The translations under genes were made by a program, and so were the position numbers. The notes beneath the pieces were generated by a model. The model saw only the letters and a list, made by a program, of their open reading frames with translations, did no database searches and had not been told where the DNA came from. DNA of 64,000 nt from Devosia sp. Root413D1 (GTDB taxonomy: Bacteria; Pseudomonadota; Alphaproteobacteria; Rhizobiales; Devosiaceae). Location of the stretch: assembly GCF_001425235.1 (NCBI RefSeq), contig NZ_LMEA01000008.1, positions 62,001 through 126,000 of the forward strand, read 5' to 3'. Positions within the stretch are counted from its first letter, which is position 1, and every line of letters begins with the position of its first letter. Shown piece by piece: positions 29,790 through 39,762 of this stretch.

Positions 29790-30595
29790 CCCTCGAAGCC
29801 GCCTCAGTCCGGCCCGGCATCGACCTGCGCGTCGTCCTCGGCGCCGCGCTTGCGCTGATCATCGCCATCCTCGCGCTGACCTCCCTCGCCTGGACCCCGC
29901 ATGGCGCCGCCAGCCTGACCCCGCTCGCCGAGCCCGACGCCATCCACTGGATCGGCACCGACGCCACCGGCCGCGATGGCGCCTCGGTGCTTATGGCCGC
30001 AACACTCACGACGCTCCTGCTTGCCATCTTCGGCACGCTTGCCAGTCTGTTCGTCGGCATCCCAATGGGCGTTGCGCTCGCTCTGCGGCTGCCGCCCTCC
30101 AACCGCACGGCGCATGCCATCGGTATGCTGCCCCCTGCGCTGCTCATCGGTGTGCTGGTCAGTGGCCTCGCCGCGCCCGCCAACCTCACGCTGTTTCTCG
30201 CCATTGCGCTCCCCGGCGTGGTGGTCGCCGCCGTCATCACCCGCCGCATCCTCGCGCCGTTGTGGCACCGCGACTATGTCACCGCGGCGCGCCTCGCCGG
30301 CCTCCGCCCGCTCGCCGCCGCACAGCGCCATGTGCTGCCGCGGCTGCTGCCGCAACTCGTTGCGCTTGGCCTCGAGCTCCTGGCCGTCGCCATCCTCATC
30401 GAGGTCAGTCTTTCCTTTGCCGGCCTGGGTGTGCTGCCACCCGGCGCCAGCCTTGGCCTGATGCTGCGCGAGGCCCAGCAGTTCATGACCATCCGCCCGC
30501 TGCTGATCGTCGTTCCCGGCGCGGTCGCCGTGGTCACCGCGCTGGCCCTGATGCTCGCCGCCAGCGGCCTCAGAGGAACGCGTCATGGCGCTTGA
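29786..30595 (+). CDS. DppC-like ABC transporter permease
   Basis: 269 residues, partner of the DppB-like protein. The family motif HWIGTDATGRD (about 50-60) is clear, as is the loop VTAARLAGLRPLAAAQRHVLPRL and the late EVSLSFAGLGVLPPGASLG. Five to six helices. ATGA overlap with the gene before, 11-base overlap with the ATPase gene after, so a tight operon. Confidence 0.85.
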   Translation: MTLEAASVRPGIDLRVVLGAALALIIAILALTSLAWTPHGAASLTPLAEPDAIHWIGTDATGRDGASVLMAATLTTLLLAIFGTLASLFVGIPMGVALALRLPPSNRTAHAIGMLPPALLIGVLVSGLAAPANLTLFLAIALPGVVVAAVITRRILAPLWHRDYVTAARLAGLRPLAAAQRHVLPRLLPQLVALGLELLAVAILIEVSLSFAGLGVLPPGASLGLMLREAQQFMTIRPLLIVVPGAVAVVTALALMLAASGLRGTRHGA

Positions 30596-32165
30596 GCTCG
30601 CCGGCCTCGACGTCGCCATCGCCGGTAGCCATCCCATCGCCAGCCTCGACCTTGTGTTTGCCGATGGCGCTGCCCTCGCCATCGTCGGTCGCGCCAACAG
30701 TGGCAAGACCCTACTGGCCCAGGTCATCGCCGGCCTGCTACCGGCCGGCGTCACCGTTCATGGCACCGGACTCCCCGGCAAACGCCCTGGCGTCATCGGC
30801 GCCGATGCCGATCCGATGGAGCTTGGACGCTGCCTCGATCGCGGCGTCGATCTCATCGTCTGCGACGAGCCGGGCAGGGCCCTCGACCCTGCCGCGCAAC
30901 GCGAACTGCTGACCGCGCTGCTCACCGCCAACCGCGACCGCGGCGTGGCGTTGCTGATCCTCACCCGGGACTTCCGCCTGCCGCTCGCCATGGGACTCGA
31001 GACGGCTATCCTCTCGGGCGGTAAGCTGGTCGAGCGCGGCCCGGCCGCCGCGTTGCAGGAGCGCCCGCAGCACGCCGCGACGCGCGAATTGGTGAGCGCC
31101 GGCAGGCCCCGCACCCGCACCATGGCTCGCCCGCCCATCGGCGAGCCGCTGCTCGAGCTCCAGGGGCTCGGCAAGCGTTTCGCCGATCCCACCTCGCGGC
31201 TCTGGAAGCGCAAGCCGCCTATCGCGGTGCTTGAGAACATCACCCTGTCGGTGCGCCGCGGCGAGGCCGTCGGCCTGCTCGGCGCCGCCGGGGCCGGTAA
31301 GTCGGAGCTGCTCCGGCTGGTTGCCGGGCTCGGACGCGCCAGCGCCGGCCAGCTGGCGTTCGATCGCACGCCCTATCGCGGCGACGATCTTGCCCGCGAG
31401 GCGCGCGCCCGCATCAGCTTGCTGTTCCCTGATCCGCGCGCGGCCTTCAATCCGGATCTGGCGGTGGGACTATCGCTCACCGAGCCGCTGCGCGTCGAAG
31501 AGCAATTGCTGATCGACGAGCAGGCCGATCGCCTGGTCGAAGCTGTGCGCGTCGTCGGTCTCGCGCCTGATGTGCTCGATCATCTGCCCGGCCAGTTCAC
31601 CACGGCAGAGTTGCAGCGCCTCGCTTTGGCGCGCGCGCTGGTCAGCCGCCCCAGCCTCATCGTCCTCGATGAGCCGACCGCCGCGCTCGATCCGGTCGAA
31701 CAGGCCGAATTTCTCGTCTTATTCAACCGCGTCCGTTCGGACTATGGCCTCACCGTGCTCTGCGCCAGCCGCGAGTTCGACGTGCTGCGGCTCGTCGCCG
31801 ACCGTATCCTCGTGCTCGACGCCGGTCACATCGTCGAAGGCGGCAAGCCGTCCGAGCTGGCCGAAACGGGGCAGCACCCGGCTACCCAGGCGCTGCTCGC
31901 CGCCCGCTATCCCGAGCCGCTGTCGCCGGCGCCCCCGGTGGTCGAGCCGCCGCCCGCGGCACCCGAGCCGCCAGCGCCTCCCGAAGCGCCACCAGCGCCT
32001 GTGCTAGAGCACAGCCCCGACGAACCCGCCGAAAGCCGGCAGGGCGAGGTCGCCGTCACCGACGGGGGCAGCGACCGAGCCGGGAGCGTCGATCCCCTTG
32101 ACCCCGAGCCCGTCGGGCAGGCGGACGACGACCGGGCCGCCAGTCATGTTGAAGGCACAAAGTAG
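30585..32165 (+). CDS. Fused double ATP-binding protein of the Dpp-like transporter
   Basis: 526 residues with two ABC domains, like DppD and DppF joined. The second (about 187-440) is near complete: Walker A GAAGAGKS, Walker B LIVLDEPTAALD, signature degraded to FTTAELQRLALARAL. The first (1-170) is shortened: Walker A GRANSGKT and Walker B LIVCDEPGRALD are present but almost the whole helical subdomain with Q-loop and LSGGQ is gone. From about residue 445 a proline-rich tail follows, and the last 54 codons run antisense into the end of the convergent alpha-glucosidase gene (32004-32165). Confidence 0.82.
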   Translation: MALELAGLDVAIAGSHPIASLDLVFADGAALAIVGRANSGKTLLAQVIAGLLPAGVTVHGTGLPGKRPGVIGADADPMELGRCLDRGVDLIVCDEPGRALDPAAQRELLTALLTANRDRGVALLILTRDFRLPLAMGLETAILSGGKLVERGPAAALQERPQHAATRELVSAGRPRTRTMARPPIGEPLLELQGLGKRFADPTSRLWKRKPPIAVLENITLSVRRGEAVGLLGAAGAGKSELLRLVAGLGRASAGQLAFDRTPYRGDDLAREARARISLLFPDPRAAFNPDLAVGLSLTEPLRVEEQLLIDEQADRLVEAVRVVGLAPDVLDHLPGQFTTAELQRLALARALVSRPSLIVLDEPTAALDPVEQAEFLVLFNRVRSDYGLTVLCASREFDVLRLVADRILVLDAGHIVEGGKPSELAETGQHPATQALLAARYPEPLSPAPPVVEPPPAAPEPPAPPEAPPAPVLEHSPDEPAESRQGEVAVTDGGSDRAGSVDPLDPEPVGQADDDRAASHVEGTK

Positions 32166-33698
32166 CGTCTCGCTGCCGTCCGTCCGGGTGAACATCAGTA
32201 CCCCCTCCGGCGCGTCGAGCGTCCGGATCGTCCCTTTCACCAGCGCCTTGTGCTGGCGCCGGAACTTCAGCGTTGCCCGGTAGTGGTGCAGCAGCGAGTC
32301 ATTCTGCTTTTCCTGCAGGTCCGGCGCTTTCAGGAGGTGATCGCCCGGCACCGGCAGCCAGGCCCGCGGTGCGGTCGAGAAGCCGCCCAGATGCGCCGAG
32401 GACTGCCAGACCATCGGCGTCCGGCATCCGTCGCGGCCTTTGAACTGTGGCCAGAACTCGATGCCGTAGGGGTCCACCAGGTCCTCGAATGCCAGCTCGG
32501 CCTCGGTAAGCCCCAGCTCTTCACCCTGGTAGAGGCACACCGAGCCGCGCATCGTCAGCAGCATCGTCGCCGTCAGCTTGCCGAACGCCTCGCGGTCGCC
32601 ATGGCTCATCCAGCGGCTCACATGCCGCACCACGTCGTGGTTGGAGAAGGCAAGACAGATCCAGCCGTCGGGCGCGTCCTTTTCCGTCAGGTCGATCGAC
32701 GTCTTGAAATGCCGGGCGTCGAATGCCCCACCGAGATAATCGAAGGTGTAGGCCATATGCAGCTTGTCGATGCCCGAGGTGTACTGCGCCATCACCTCGA
32801 GCTGATGCTGGCTGTCGCCGATCTCGCCCACGCTGGTCCGCCCCGGGTACTCATCGAGCAGGGCGCGGATGCGGGTCAGGAACTCGAGGTTCTCCGGCCG
32901 GCTCTTGTCGTAGAGGTGCTCCTGGAAATTATAGGGGTTCACCGCCGGCGCCGTTGAAGCATTGAAATCCTCCGGTTTCACCACCGGGTTGGATTCGAGC
33001 CCCAGCGAGGCGAAGTAGAAGTTCACCGTGTCGAGCCGGAACCCATCGACCCCGCGCTCCAGCCAGAACCGCATATCGCTGAGCACCGCGTCCTGCACAT
33101 CCGGATTGTGGAAGTTGAGGTCGGGCTGCGAGGTGAGGAAATTGTGCATGTAATACTGCATGCGCCGGCTGTCCCACGCCCAGGCCGAGCCGCCGAAGAT
33201 CGACAGCCAGTTGTTGGGCGGCGTCCCGTCGGGGTTGGGGTCGGCCCACACATACCAGTCGTGCCGCGGGTTGGTCCGGTTCTGCCGGCTCTCCGAGAAC
33301 CACGGGTGCTTGTCTGAGGTGTGCGAGATCACCTGGTCGATGATCACTTTCAGCCCGCGCGAATGCGCCTTCTCGAGCAGCCGGTCGAAATCCCCGAGCG
33401 TGCCGAAGATCGGATCGACGTCGCGATAGTTGGAAACGTCGTAGCCGAAATCCTTCATCGGCGAGGTGAAGAACGGGCTGAGCCAGATCGCGTCGACGCC
33501 GAGGTCGGCGACGTAGTCGAGCCGCTCGGTGATCCCGACGAGGTCGCCGACGCCGTCGCCGTTATGGTCCTGAAACGAGCGCGGGTAGATCTGGTAGATC
33601 ACCGCGCCACGCCACCAGTCCTTGTCGAGAGGCTGCTCGGGCGTCGACTTCTGCTCCGTCATCGGCGGAACGGCCATCATCGGCGGCACAACGCTCAT
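32004..33698 (-). CDS. Alpha-glucosidase, glycoside hydrolase family 13
   Basis: Cytosolic GH13 enzyme that splits alpha-1,4-glucosidic bonds of short sugars such as maltose (AglA-like group). 564 residues from the ATG with AGGGAG upstream; the frame goes on 45 codons but without sense. Starts WWRGAVIYQIYPRSFQD. Catalytic nucleophile Asp223 (GFRLDTVN), acid/base Glu292 (SVGEIGD), third acid Asp355 (FSNHDVVR). Its 3' end overlaps the convergent ABC gene by 162 bases. An inverted repeat CTCGCG-N8-CGCGAG sits upstream at 33721-33740. Confidence 0.9.
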   Translation of the reverse strand: MSVVPPMMAVPPMTEQKSTPEQPLDKDWWRGAVIYQIYPRSFQDHNGDGVGDLVGITERLDYVADLGVDAIWLSPFFTSPMKDFGYDVSNYRDVDPIFGTLGDFDRLLEKAHSRGLKVIIDQVISHTSDKHPWFSESRQNRTNPRHDWYVWADPNPDGTPPNNWLSIFGGSAWAWDSRRMQYYMHNFLTSQPDLNFHNPDVQDAVLSDMRFWLERGVDGFRLDTVNFYFASLGLESNPVVKPEDFNASTAPAVNPYNFQEHLYDKSRPENLEFLTRIRALLDEYPGRTSVGEIGDSQHQLEVMAQYTSGIDKLHMAYTFDYLGGAFDARHFKTSIDLTEKDAPDGWICLAFSNHDVVRHVSRWMSHGDREAFGKLTATMLLTMRGSVCLYQGEELGLTEAELAFEDLVDPYGIEFWPQFKGRDGCRTPMVWQSSAHLGGFSTAPRAWLPVPGDHLLKAPDLQEKQNDSLLHHYRATLKFRRQHKALVKGTIRTLDAPEGVLMFTRTDGSETLLCAFNMTGGPVVVRLPDGLGVKGIDAPGSVAAPVGDGDLALPAFGGFVGAVL

Positions 33699-33825
33699 GC
33701 TGAAACTCCCTGGGCTGGCTCTCGCGACGTTTGGCGCGAGGGCAGGGCCGGAGTCAATCGCCGGCCGATGCGGAGGAGCCTTGCGCGATACTGAAAGCTC
33801 GATGCTCAGTTCCCCCACCGAGCCC

Positions 33826-34218
33826 CTAGCCACCCACCCGGTAGTAAGAGATTTCGTCGCAGAACACCGCCATCATGCACACCTTGAGGTCGAGCTGCGT
33901 GATGTTGGGTAAAGTGATGGTCGCCGGCAGCGCGCTGCCGTCCCCGGTGAGGATTTGCCCTGCCCAGCCGCCTCTGATCGGCGCAAAGTTCACGCCCACC
34001 AGCTTGCCGGCGAGGCTGGGTTCGCCCGCCGCGGGCTTATCGGCAAGTACCGTGGCGCACAACGCCCCGGCCATGTCCGCACAACCGGCGATCTCGATCA
34101 CGCTGCTGCGGTCGGCGGAAGTCCAACGGCCCGCCAGCGCTGGCTCCTCGGCTTTCGCCCACTCCGGCACCATAGACAGCAGCATGGTGACCAGGCCCCA
34201 GGCAATGGCTTTCAGCAT
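33826..34218 (-). CDS. Secreted DUF2147-like protein, divergent member
   Basis: 130 residues. Signal peptide MLKAIAWGLVTMLLSMVPEW with AKA cleavage near 23. Mature part ALAGRWTSADRSSVIEIAGCAD and ALCATVLAD has the GRW...C...LC pattern of DUF2147 and a second cysteine pair near the end (CMMAVFCDEISYY). Related in plan to 19809-20198 but distant. Starts inside the end of a possible 35-codon ORF (ATGCTGA overlap). Confidence 0.7.
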   Translation of the reverse strand: MLKAIAWGLVTMLLSMVPEWAKAEEPALAGRWTSADRSSVIEIAGCADMAGALCATVLADKPAAGEPSLAGKLVGVNFAPIRGGWAGQILTGDGSALPATITLPNITQLDLKVCMMAVFCDEISYYRVGG

Positions 34219-34319
34219 GTGCCGCTCCTCGAGCCCGTAGCGGCTGCAGCCCCGCTGCCGGTGAAAACGAGCGCGAACGCCAGCGCGCCCGCGGCGGGTG
34301 CCGTGAGACGAGAGATCAT
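34212..34319 (-). CDS. Possible 35-residue peptide upstream of and coupled to the DUF2147-like gene
   Basis: Minus-strand ORF (MISRLTAPAAGALAFALVFT...) with GAGG 8 bases before its ATG. The product looks like a signal peptide or membrane segment: basic start, then an Ala/Leu/Val/Phe core. Its stop overlaps the start of the next gene (ATGCTGA), the usual sign of translational coupling. Could be a chance ORF. Confidence 0.35.
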   Translation of the reverse strand: MISRLTAPAAGALAFALVFTGSGAAAATGSRSGTC

Positions 34320-34448
34320 TATCAGTACCTCGAAAGCTGCCCCCCGCACGCCAGCGGGGCAGGTGCGTATGAAGCGATCCTGCGTGCAGGCCTAGAGATG
34401 CCGCATCACGTATCGATAGTCAATAACAATATCACGATAATCGTGAAA

Positions 34449-34679
34449 TCAATCGTCGTCAGACAGATCGTCCTCGGGCCGGCGCTCATAGGCCAGCAGG
34501 TCGCCTGGCTGGCACTGCAGCACGTCGCACAGCCGGTTCAGCGTCGAAAACCGCACCGCCTTGGCTTTGCCGGTCTTGAGCACACTGAGGTTCTGCATCG
34601 AGATGCCGACCGCGTCGGCAAGATCGCCCAGCCGCATCTTGCGGCGCGCCAGCATCACGTCGAGGTTCACGATGATCAT
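34449..34679 (-). CDS. XRE-family helix-turn-helix regulator (small Cro/CI type)
   Basis: 76 residues, essentially only an HTH_3/HTH_26 domain: MLARRKMRLGDLADAVGISMQNLSVLKTGKAKAVR region with the recognition helix near ISMQNLSVLKTG, then LCDVLQCQPGDLLAYE, the common YozG-like ending. Follows the DUF2975 gene by 9 bases on the same strand, a pairing seen widely in bacteria. Probably regulates its own operon. DNA site unknown. Confidence 0.88.
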   Translation of the reverse strand: MIIVNLDVMLARRKMRLGDLADAVGISMQNLSVLKTGKAKAVRFSTLNRLCDVLQCQPGDLLAYERRPEDDLSDDD

Positions 34680-34688
34680 CGCCAGCGC

Positions 34689-35264
34689 CTAGATCGTCAG
34701 CTTGGCGTCTTCGGCGACGCGCGCAGCTTCGTCGAGCACCAGGCCGACGACGTAGATCACCCCTGCCGGCAGCAGGTTGGCGAGGTCGATGCTGATCGAG
34801 AAACGGCCCAGCTCATTGGCCATCAGGTCAGTCAGCGGCCCGATCACGCTGGAGCCGGCCGTGGCGACCAGCAGCGCTATGCCGGCCCGCCGGATGGCGC
34901 TCGCTGCGCCGCGCGTCAGGATCTGGCCCGCCGCCCACAGGCCGAACAGCTGGCGCAGGAAGTAGAGCGGCACGAGATAGAGCCCGACGCTGAGCAGCGC
35001 GCCGGTGCCGATCAGCACGGCGCTGCCCAGCGATACCGTCGACAGGTCCACCGGGTCGGGCGGCCCGATATAGACGTCGCCGCCAAACAGCCGGCTCGCC
35101 AGTAGCGCCGCCAGCGTTCCCACCGGCAGGGCGATGATCACCAGCAGCAGCCCGACGCCGAACCGTCGGCTCCAGGTCCGGATCGCCCCGATTCGCTCAG
35201 TCGTCGATCGCGCCATCTGCTGCTCCATCGCAGTTTCCGGCGCATATTCCATGTGCCGCGCCAT
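34689..35264 (-). CDS. DUF2975 membrane protein
   Basis: 191 residues with four hydrophobic helices (about 36-60, 80-100, 126-146, 160-180). The sequence LPLYFLRQLFGLWAAGQILTRGAASAIRRAG matches the DUF2975 core, where a conserved Leu/Phe-rich cytoplasmic loop with LF...G.ift joins helix 2 and 3. Partner of the XRE regulator 9 bases downstream. Function of the pair is unknown. Several ATG codons are possible within the first 18 residues. Confidence 0.8.
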   Translation of the reverse strand: MARHMEYAPETAMEQQMARSTTERIGAIRTWSRRFGVGLLLVIIALPVGTLAALLASRLFGGDVYIGPPDPVDLSTVSLGSAVLIGTGALLSVGLYLVPLYFLRQLFGLWAAGQILTRGAASAIRRAGIALLVATAGSSVIGPLTDLMANELGRFSISIDLANLLPAGVIYVVGLVLDEAARVAEDAKLTI

Positions 35265-35330
35265 CGCGTAAAGCGATGAATCGTTCGCGACAAACGAGAA
35301 ATAGGCGTGCGCTGTTGTCAGCCGGCCTTG

Positions 35331-35732
35331 CTACGCCGCGAGTTCCTTGCGAACTGCAGAGGCGATGAACGCGGACCGAGTCTGCTTGCGGTGCTTTGCT
35401 GCGGCGTCGATGGCCTCCAGCAATCCTAGGTCGAGCGAGACGTTGATACGCGTCGTGGAGCCGAGATCGCGGACCAGGGGGATCAGGACGAGCACCGCAC
35501 CTCGGCGGTCTTCCACCAGCGCGGGGTCTGCCATGATCTGGTCGGGTGGACGGGGGGCAGGGACAATGTCGCCGTCTGCCTCCATCCAGCGCACGAAGGC
35601 ACCGAGCCCTTCAGTGGCGTTGCGCGTCGCCTCTTCAACGGTGTCGCCCGCCGAGTAGCATCCCGGCAAATCGGGAAAGCTCACGCCGTAGGCCGAGTCA
35701 GGGTCCTTATGCATCAGGGCGACATAGTGCAT
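35331..35732 (-). CDS. hicB: HicB-type antitoxin
   Basis: 133 residues: an N-terminal HicB partial-RNase-H-like domain (YGVSFPDLPGCYSAGDTVEEA) and a C-terminal ribbon-helix-helix part (RINVSLDLGLLEAIDAAAKH...RSAFIASAVRKEL) for DNA binding. It neutralises HicA and represses the operon. The ATG lies 2 bases after the hicA stop. The long frame upstream is antisense noise through hicA and is rejected. Confidence 0.9.
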   Translation of the reverse strand: MHYVALMHKDPDSAYGVSFPDLPGCYSAGDTVEEATRNATEGLGAFVRWMEADGDIVPAPRPPDQIMADPALVEDRRGAVLVLIPLVRDLGSTTRINVSLDLGLLEAIDAAAKHRKQTRSAFIASAVRKELAA

Positions 35733-35734
35733 CT

Positions 35735-35938
35735 TTAGTCTCTTTCTAGCAGACCCGCGTCCCGCATGATGCTGCGCGCTGTGCCAAATGGCAGGTCCTT
35801 GCGTGGGTGCGGTACCTGGATCTTTCCCGGCTTGGCTGGATGCTTGAAGTGATGGTGCGATCCCTCGACACCGACTTCGTACCAACCGTCGGCCTCCAGC
35901 AGCTTGATCAGCTTGCGGCTGTTGGTTTCGACGCGCAT
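35735..35938 (-). CDS. hicA: HicA-type mRNA interferase toxin
   Basis: 67 residues, single double-stranded-RNA-binding-like fold. The start MRVETNSRKLIKLLEADGWYEV and the active-site segment GSHHHFKHPAKPG with the catalytic histidine are diagnostic; HPRKDLPFGTARSIMRDAGL ends the domain. A GTG 6 bases upstream is an alternative start; AAGGGA before the ATG supports the shorter form. First gene of hicAB, followed by its antitoxin. Confidence 0.9.
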   Translation of the reverse strand: MRVETNSRKLIKLLEADGWYEVGVEGSHHHFKHPAKPGKIQVPHPRKDLPFGTARSIMRDAGLLERD

Positions 35939-35963
35939 GCGCACTCTTTCCCTTGACGAGTAC

Positions 35964-36000
35964 GAAGTACTTCATGCGCAACGCGTGTAACATAATACAC
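35964..36000. promoter_or_regulatory. Candidate hicAB operator/promoter
   Basis: Two palindromes upstream of hicA: GAAGTACTTC (35964-35973, perfect) and GTGTA-ACATAA-TACAC (35985-36000). Such inverted repeats are the usual targets of the HicB ribbon-helix-helix domain. Which one binds HicB cannot be told by eye. Confidence 0.5.
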
Positions 36001-36078
36001 ACCGCATTGCGGTTCAATACAGGACCTGTATCGGCGCGCTTCAGGGGCAGCGATACCACCGGCGACTGCGCGTCATCC

Positions 36079-36110
36079 TAAAACGAAAGGGCGGCCCAGT
36101 GGACCGCCCT
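36079..36110 (-). terminator. Intrinsic terminator after groEL
   Basis: On the minus strand AGGGCGG and CCGCCCT form a 7-bp stem (36104-36110 with 36088-36094, loop of 9) followed by TTCGTTTTA. Position 52 bases after the groEL stop fits the end of the groESL transcript. Confidence 0.75.
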
Positions 36111-36161
36111 CCCGTTCGTGACCTTCGTGAGAAGATCGGATGTGTTGGCTGGAAGCCGGAC

Positions 36162-37814
<1,653 letters not shown>

Positions 37815-37858
37815 TTACGAGTTGAAAGGGGAGAGATCGGAACCGGCGGAACGCCTGG

Positions 37859-38146
37859 TTACGAGATCACGCCCATGATGTCGGATTCTTTCATGATCAG
37901 CAGATCCTTGCCGTCGAGCTTCACCTCGGTGCCGCTCCACTTGCCGAACAGGATCCGGTCTCCGGCCTTGACGTCCAGCGCCACGACCTTGCCGCTCTCG
38001 TCACGGGCGCCGGGGCCGACGGCCTCGACAATACCCTCAGAGGGCTTTTCCTTGGCGGTGTCGGGGATGATGATGCCGCCAGCCGATTTCTCTTCGCTGT
38101 CGACGCGCCGGACGACCACGCGGTCGTGCAGGGGACGGAAAGCCAT
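37859..38146 (-). CDS. groES: Co-chaperonin GroES (10 kDa)
   Basis: Lid of the GroEL chamber. 95 residues from [14 protein letters not shown]; a longer frame adds six residues and is rejected because AGGAG lies just before this ATG region and the family starts here. Mobile loop [21 protein letters not shown] (about 17-37) and the roof region are intact. First gene of the operon. Confidence 0.97.
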   Translation of the reverse strand: MAFRPLHDRVVVRRVDSEEKSAGGIIIPDTAKEKPSEGIVEAVGPGARDESGKVVALDVKAGDRILFGKWSGTEVKLDGKDLLIMKESDIMGVIS

Positions 38147-38183
38147 TTTTGCTCCTATCAGCAATCAAGTGATTTCGCCTCTG

Positions 38184-38210
38184 TTAGCACTCGTGATCGA
38201 GGAGTGCTAA
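38184..38210. promoter_or_regulatory. CIRCE element (HrcA operator) before groESL
   Basis: TTAGCACTC-N9-GAGTGCTAA, a perfect match to the CIRCE consensus with the standard 9-base spacer, 38 bases before groES. The HrcA repressor binds here and releases on heat shock. hrcA itself is not in the window. Confidence 0.97.
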
Positions 38211-38423
38211 CAGCTGGAAGGGGATATAGGAGGGCCCCCAAAGCGAGTCAAGGACGAGGCGAGCCATACGATGACGATGTGGCGGCTATGCGACGAACGC
38301 ATGAAACGGGCCCGCTGTCGCCACGTTTGTGGTGCCGAGAGAACCGCAAGCCGCCTTGATGGTAAGTTGCAAAGCGCCCGGCTTGGCAGTACCTGAAGCG
38401 CCTCAGATACCTTCGGAGCAGAC

Positions 38424-39575
38424 GTGACCGTCGTCCAGTTCGATAGCCACCCCCGTAAATCCCCCGAGGCCTGGGTCGCCCCGCAGCTCGCGGTGATCGT
38501 CCCCAGCTACAATGAGCGCGATAACGTCGCGCTGTTGTACGACAAGGTCACGGCCGCCCTCGGCGCCACGCCGTTCGAGTTCATTGTCGTCGACGACAAT
38601 TCTCCCGACGGCACCTCCGAAGTGGTGCGCGATATGTCACGCCGCCACCAGAACGTGCGCGGCATCCACCGCCTCGGTCGCCGCGGCCTGAGCTCGGCGG
38701 TGGTCGAGGGCATCCTCGCCAGCGCCGCTCCCTACTTTGCCGTCATCGACGCCGACCTGCAGCACGACGAAACCATCCTGCCGCAGATGCTTGAGAAGGC
38801 CATCGCCGGCGATCACATCGTCGTCGGCACCCGCTATAGCGGCGAAGGCAGCGTCGGCGACGGTCTGTCCAGAACGCGCGAAGCCGGCAGCCGCTTTGCC
38901 ACCAGGCTCTCGAGCCTCGTCACGGGTAAGTCGCTCAGCGACCCGATGAGCGGCTTCTTCCTGATGCGACGGAGCGTCTTCGACGAAATCGCTCCCTCGC
39001 TCAGCGATGACGGTTTCAAGATCCTGCTCGATATCATCGTCTCGGCCGGCCGCTCGCGCGCCCGCCAGGGCAAGGAGCTGCGCATCGGCGAGGTGCCCTA
39101 CACGTTCCGCCCGCGCCACGCCGGCGAGAGCAAGATGAGCTCGATCGTGGTCGTGCAGTTCCTCGGCCTGATCGTCTCCAAGCTCTCCGGCGGTCTGCTG
39201 CCCACCACCTTCCTGCTGTTTGCCCTGGTCGGCGGCCTCGGCGTCGTGGTGCATATGGGGACGCTGTGGTTCACCCATGAGGTGCTGAGCTTCAACTTCG
39301 TCTGGTCGCAGGTCGCGGCAACGCTTCTCGCCATGACCTTCAATTTCATGCTCAACAACGAGCTGACCTACGCCAACAAGAAGCTGCGCGGCTGGCGCTA
39401 TCTCACCGGCATGCTCACCTTCTATGCAGTCTGCTCCATCGGCGCCCTCGCCAACGTCTCGGTCGCCAGCTGGATCTATGCCTATGATGGCCAGTTCTAT
39501 GTGGCCGGCCTGCTCGGCGTGCTGATGAGCGTCGTCTTCAACTACTCCGTTACAAAGGTGTTCACATGGCGGTAA
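38424..39575 (+). CDS. Glycosyltransferase family 2 with C-terminal GtrA-like membrane domain
   Basis: 383 residues from GTG (GGAG upstream). GT2 domain (about 20-250, dolichyl-phosphate mannose synthase-like): VIVPSYNERDN, VVDDNSPDGT, the metal site VIDADLQHDE, and SGFFLMRR. The GtrA part (about 265-383) has four helices and NFMLNNELTYANKKLRGWRY. Likely makes polyprenyl-phosphate sugar and/or moves it across the inner membrane for envelope glycans. The three GT39-type genes in this window would be natural users of such a lipid sugar. Confidence 0.88.
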   Translation: MTVVQFDSHPRKSPEAWVAPQLAVIVPSYNERDNVALLYDKVTAALGATPFEFIVVDDNSPDGTSEVVRDMSRRHQNVRGIHRLGRRGLSSAVVEGILASAAPYFAVIDADLQHDETILPQMLEKAIAGDHIVVGTRYSGEGSVGDGLSRTREAGSRFATRLSSLVTGKSLSDPMSGFFLMRRSVFDEIAPSLSDDGFKILLDIIVSAGRSRARQGKELRIGEVPYTFRPRHAGESKMSSIVVVQFLGLIVSKLSGGLLPTTFLLFALVGGLGVVVHMGTLWFTHEVLSFNFVWSQVAATLLAMTFNFMLNNELTYANKKLRGWRYLTGMLTFYAVCSIGALANVSVASWIYAYDGQFYVAGLLGVLMSVVFNYSVTKVFTWR

Positions 39576-39748
39576 GCGCAGAACTCGAAATCAAGCTCCG
39601 CCGCACCGGTGGCGTCGGCCCCAACACCAAGTGGGACTGGAGCCTTGTCGACGCCAGCGGCACCGTGGTGAAGAAGGGCTCCGCGCTGGGCGAAGAAGCC
39701 CGCGCCTTCGCCACGGCCAAGAAGGCCCGCGACAAGCTGAAGGGCTAG
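39566..39748 (+). CDS. Small hypothetical protein coupled to the GT2-GtrA gene
   Basis: 60 residues (MAVSAELEIKLRRTGGVGPN...), basic at both ends, with predicted strands around KWDWSLVDASGTVVKKG and a final helix AFATAKKARDKLKG. Its ATG lies 10 bases inside the end of the glycosyltransferase gene, so translation is coupled. The repeat-like form (LVDASGTVVKKGSALGEE) suggests a compact beta domain. I do not recognise a family; it may assist the glycosyltransferase. Confidence 0.65.
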   Translation: MAVSAELEIKLRRTGGVGPNTKWDWSLVDASGTVVKKGSALGEEARAFATAKKARDKLKG

Positions 39749-39762
39749 TTGAAGGTCTTTGG

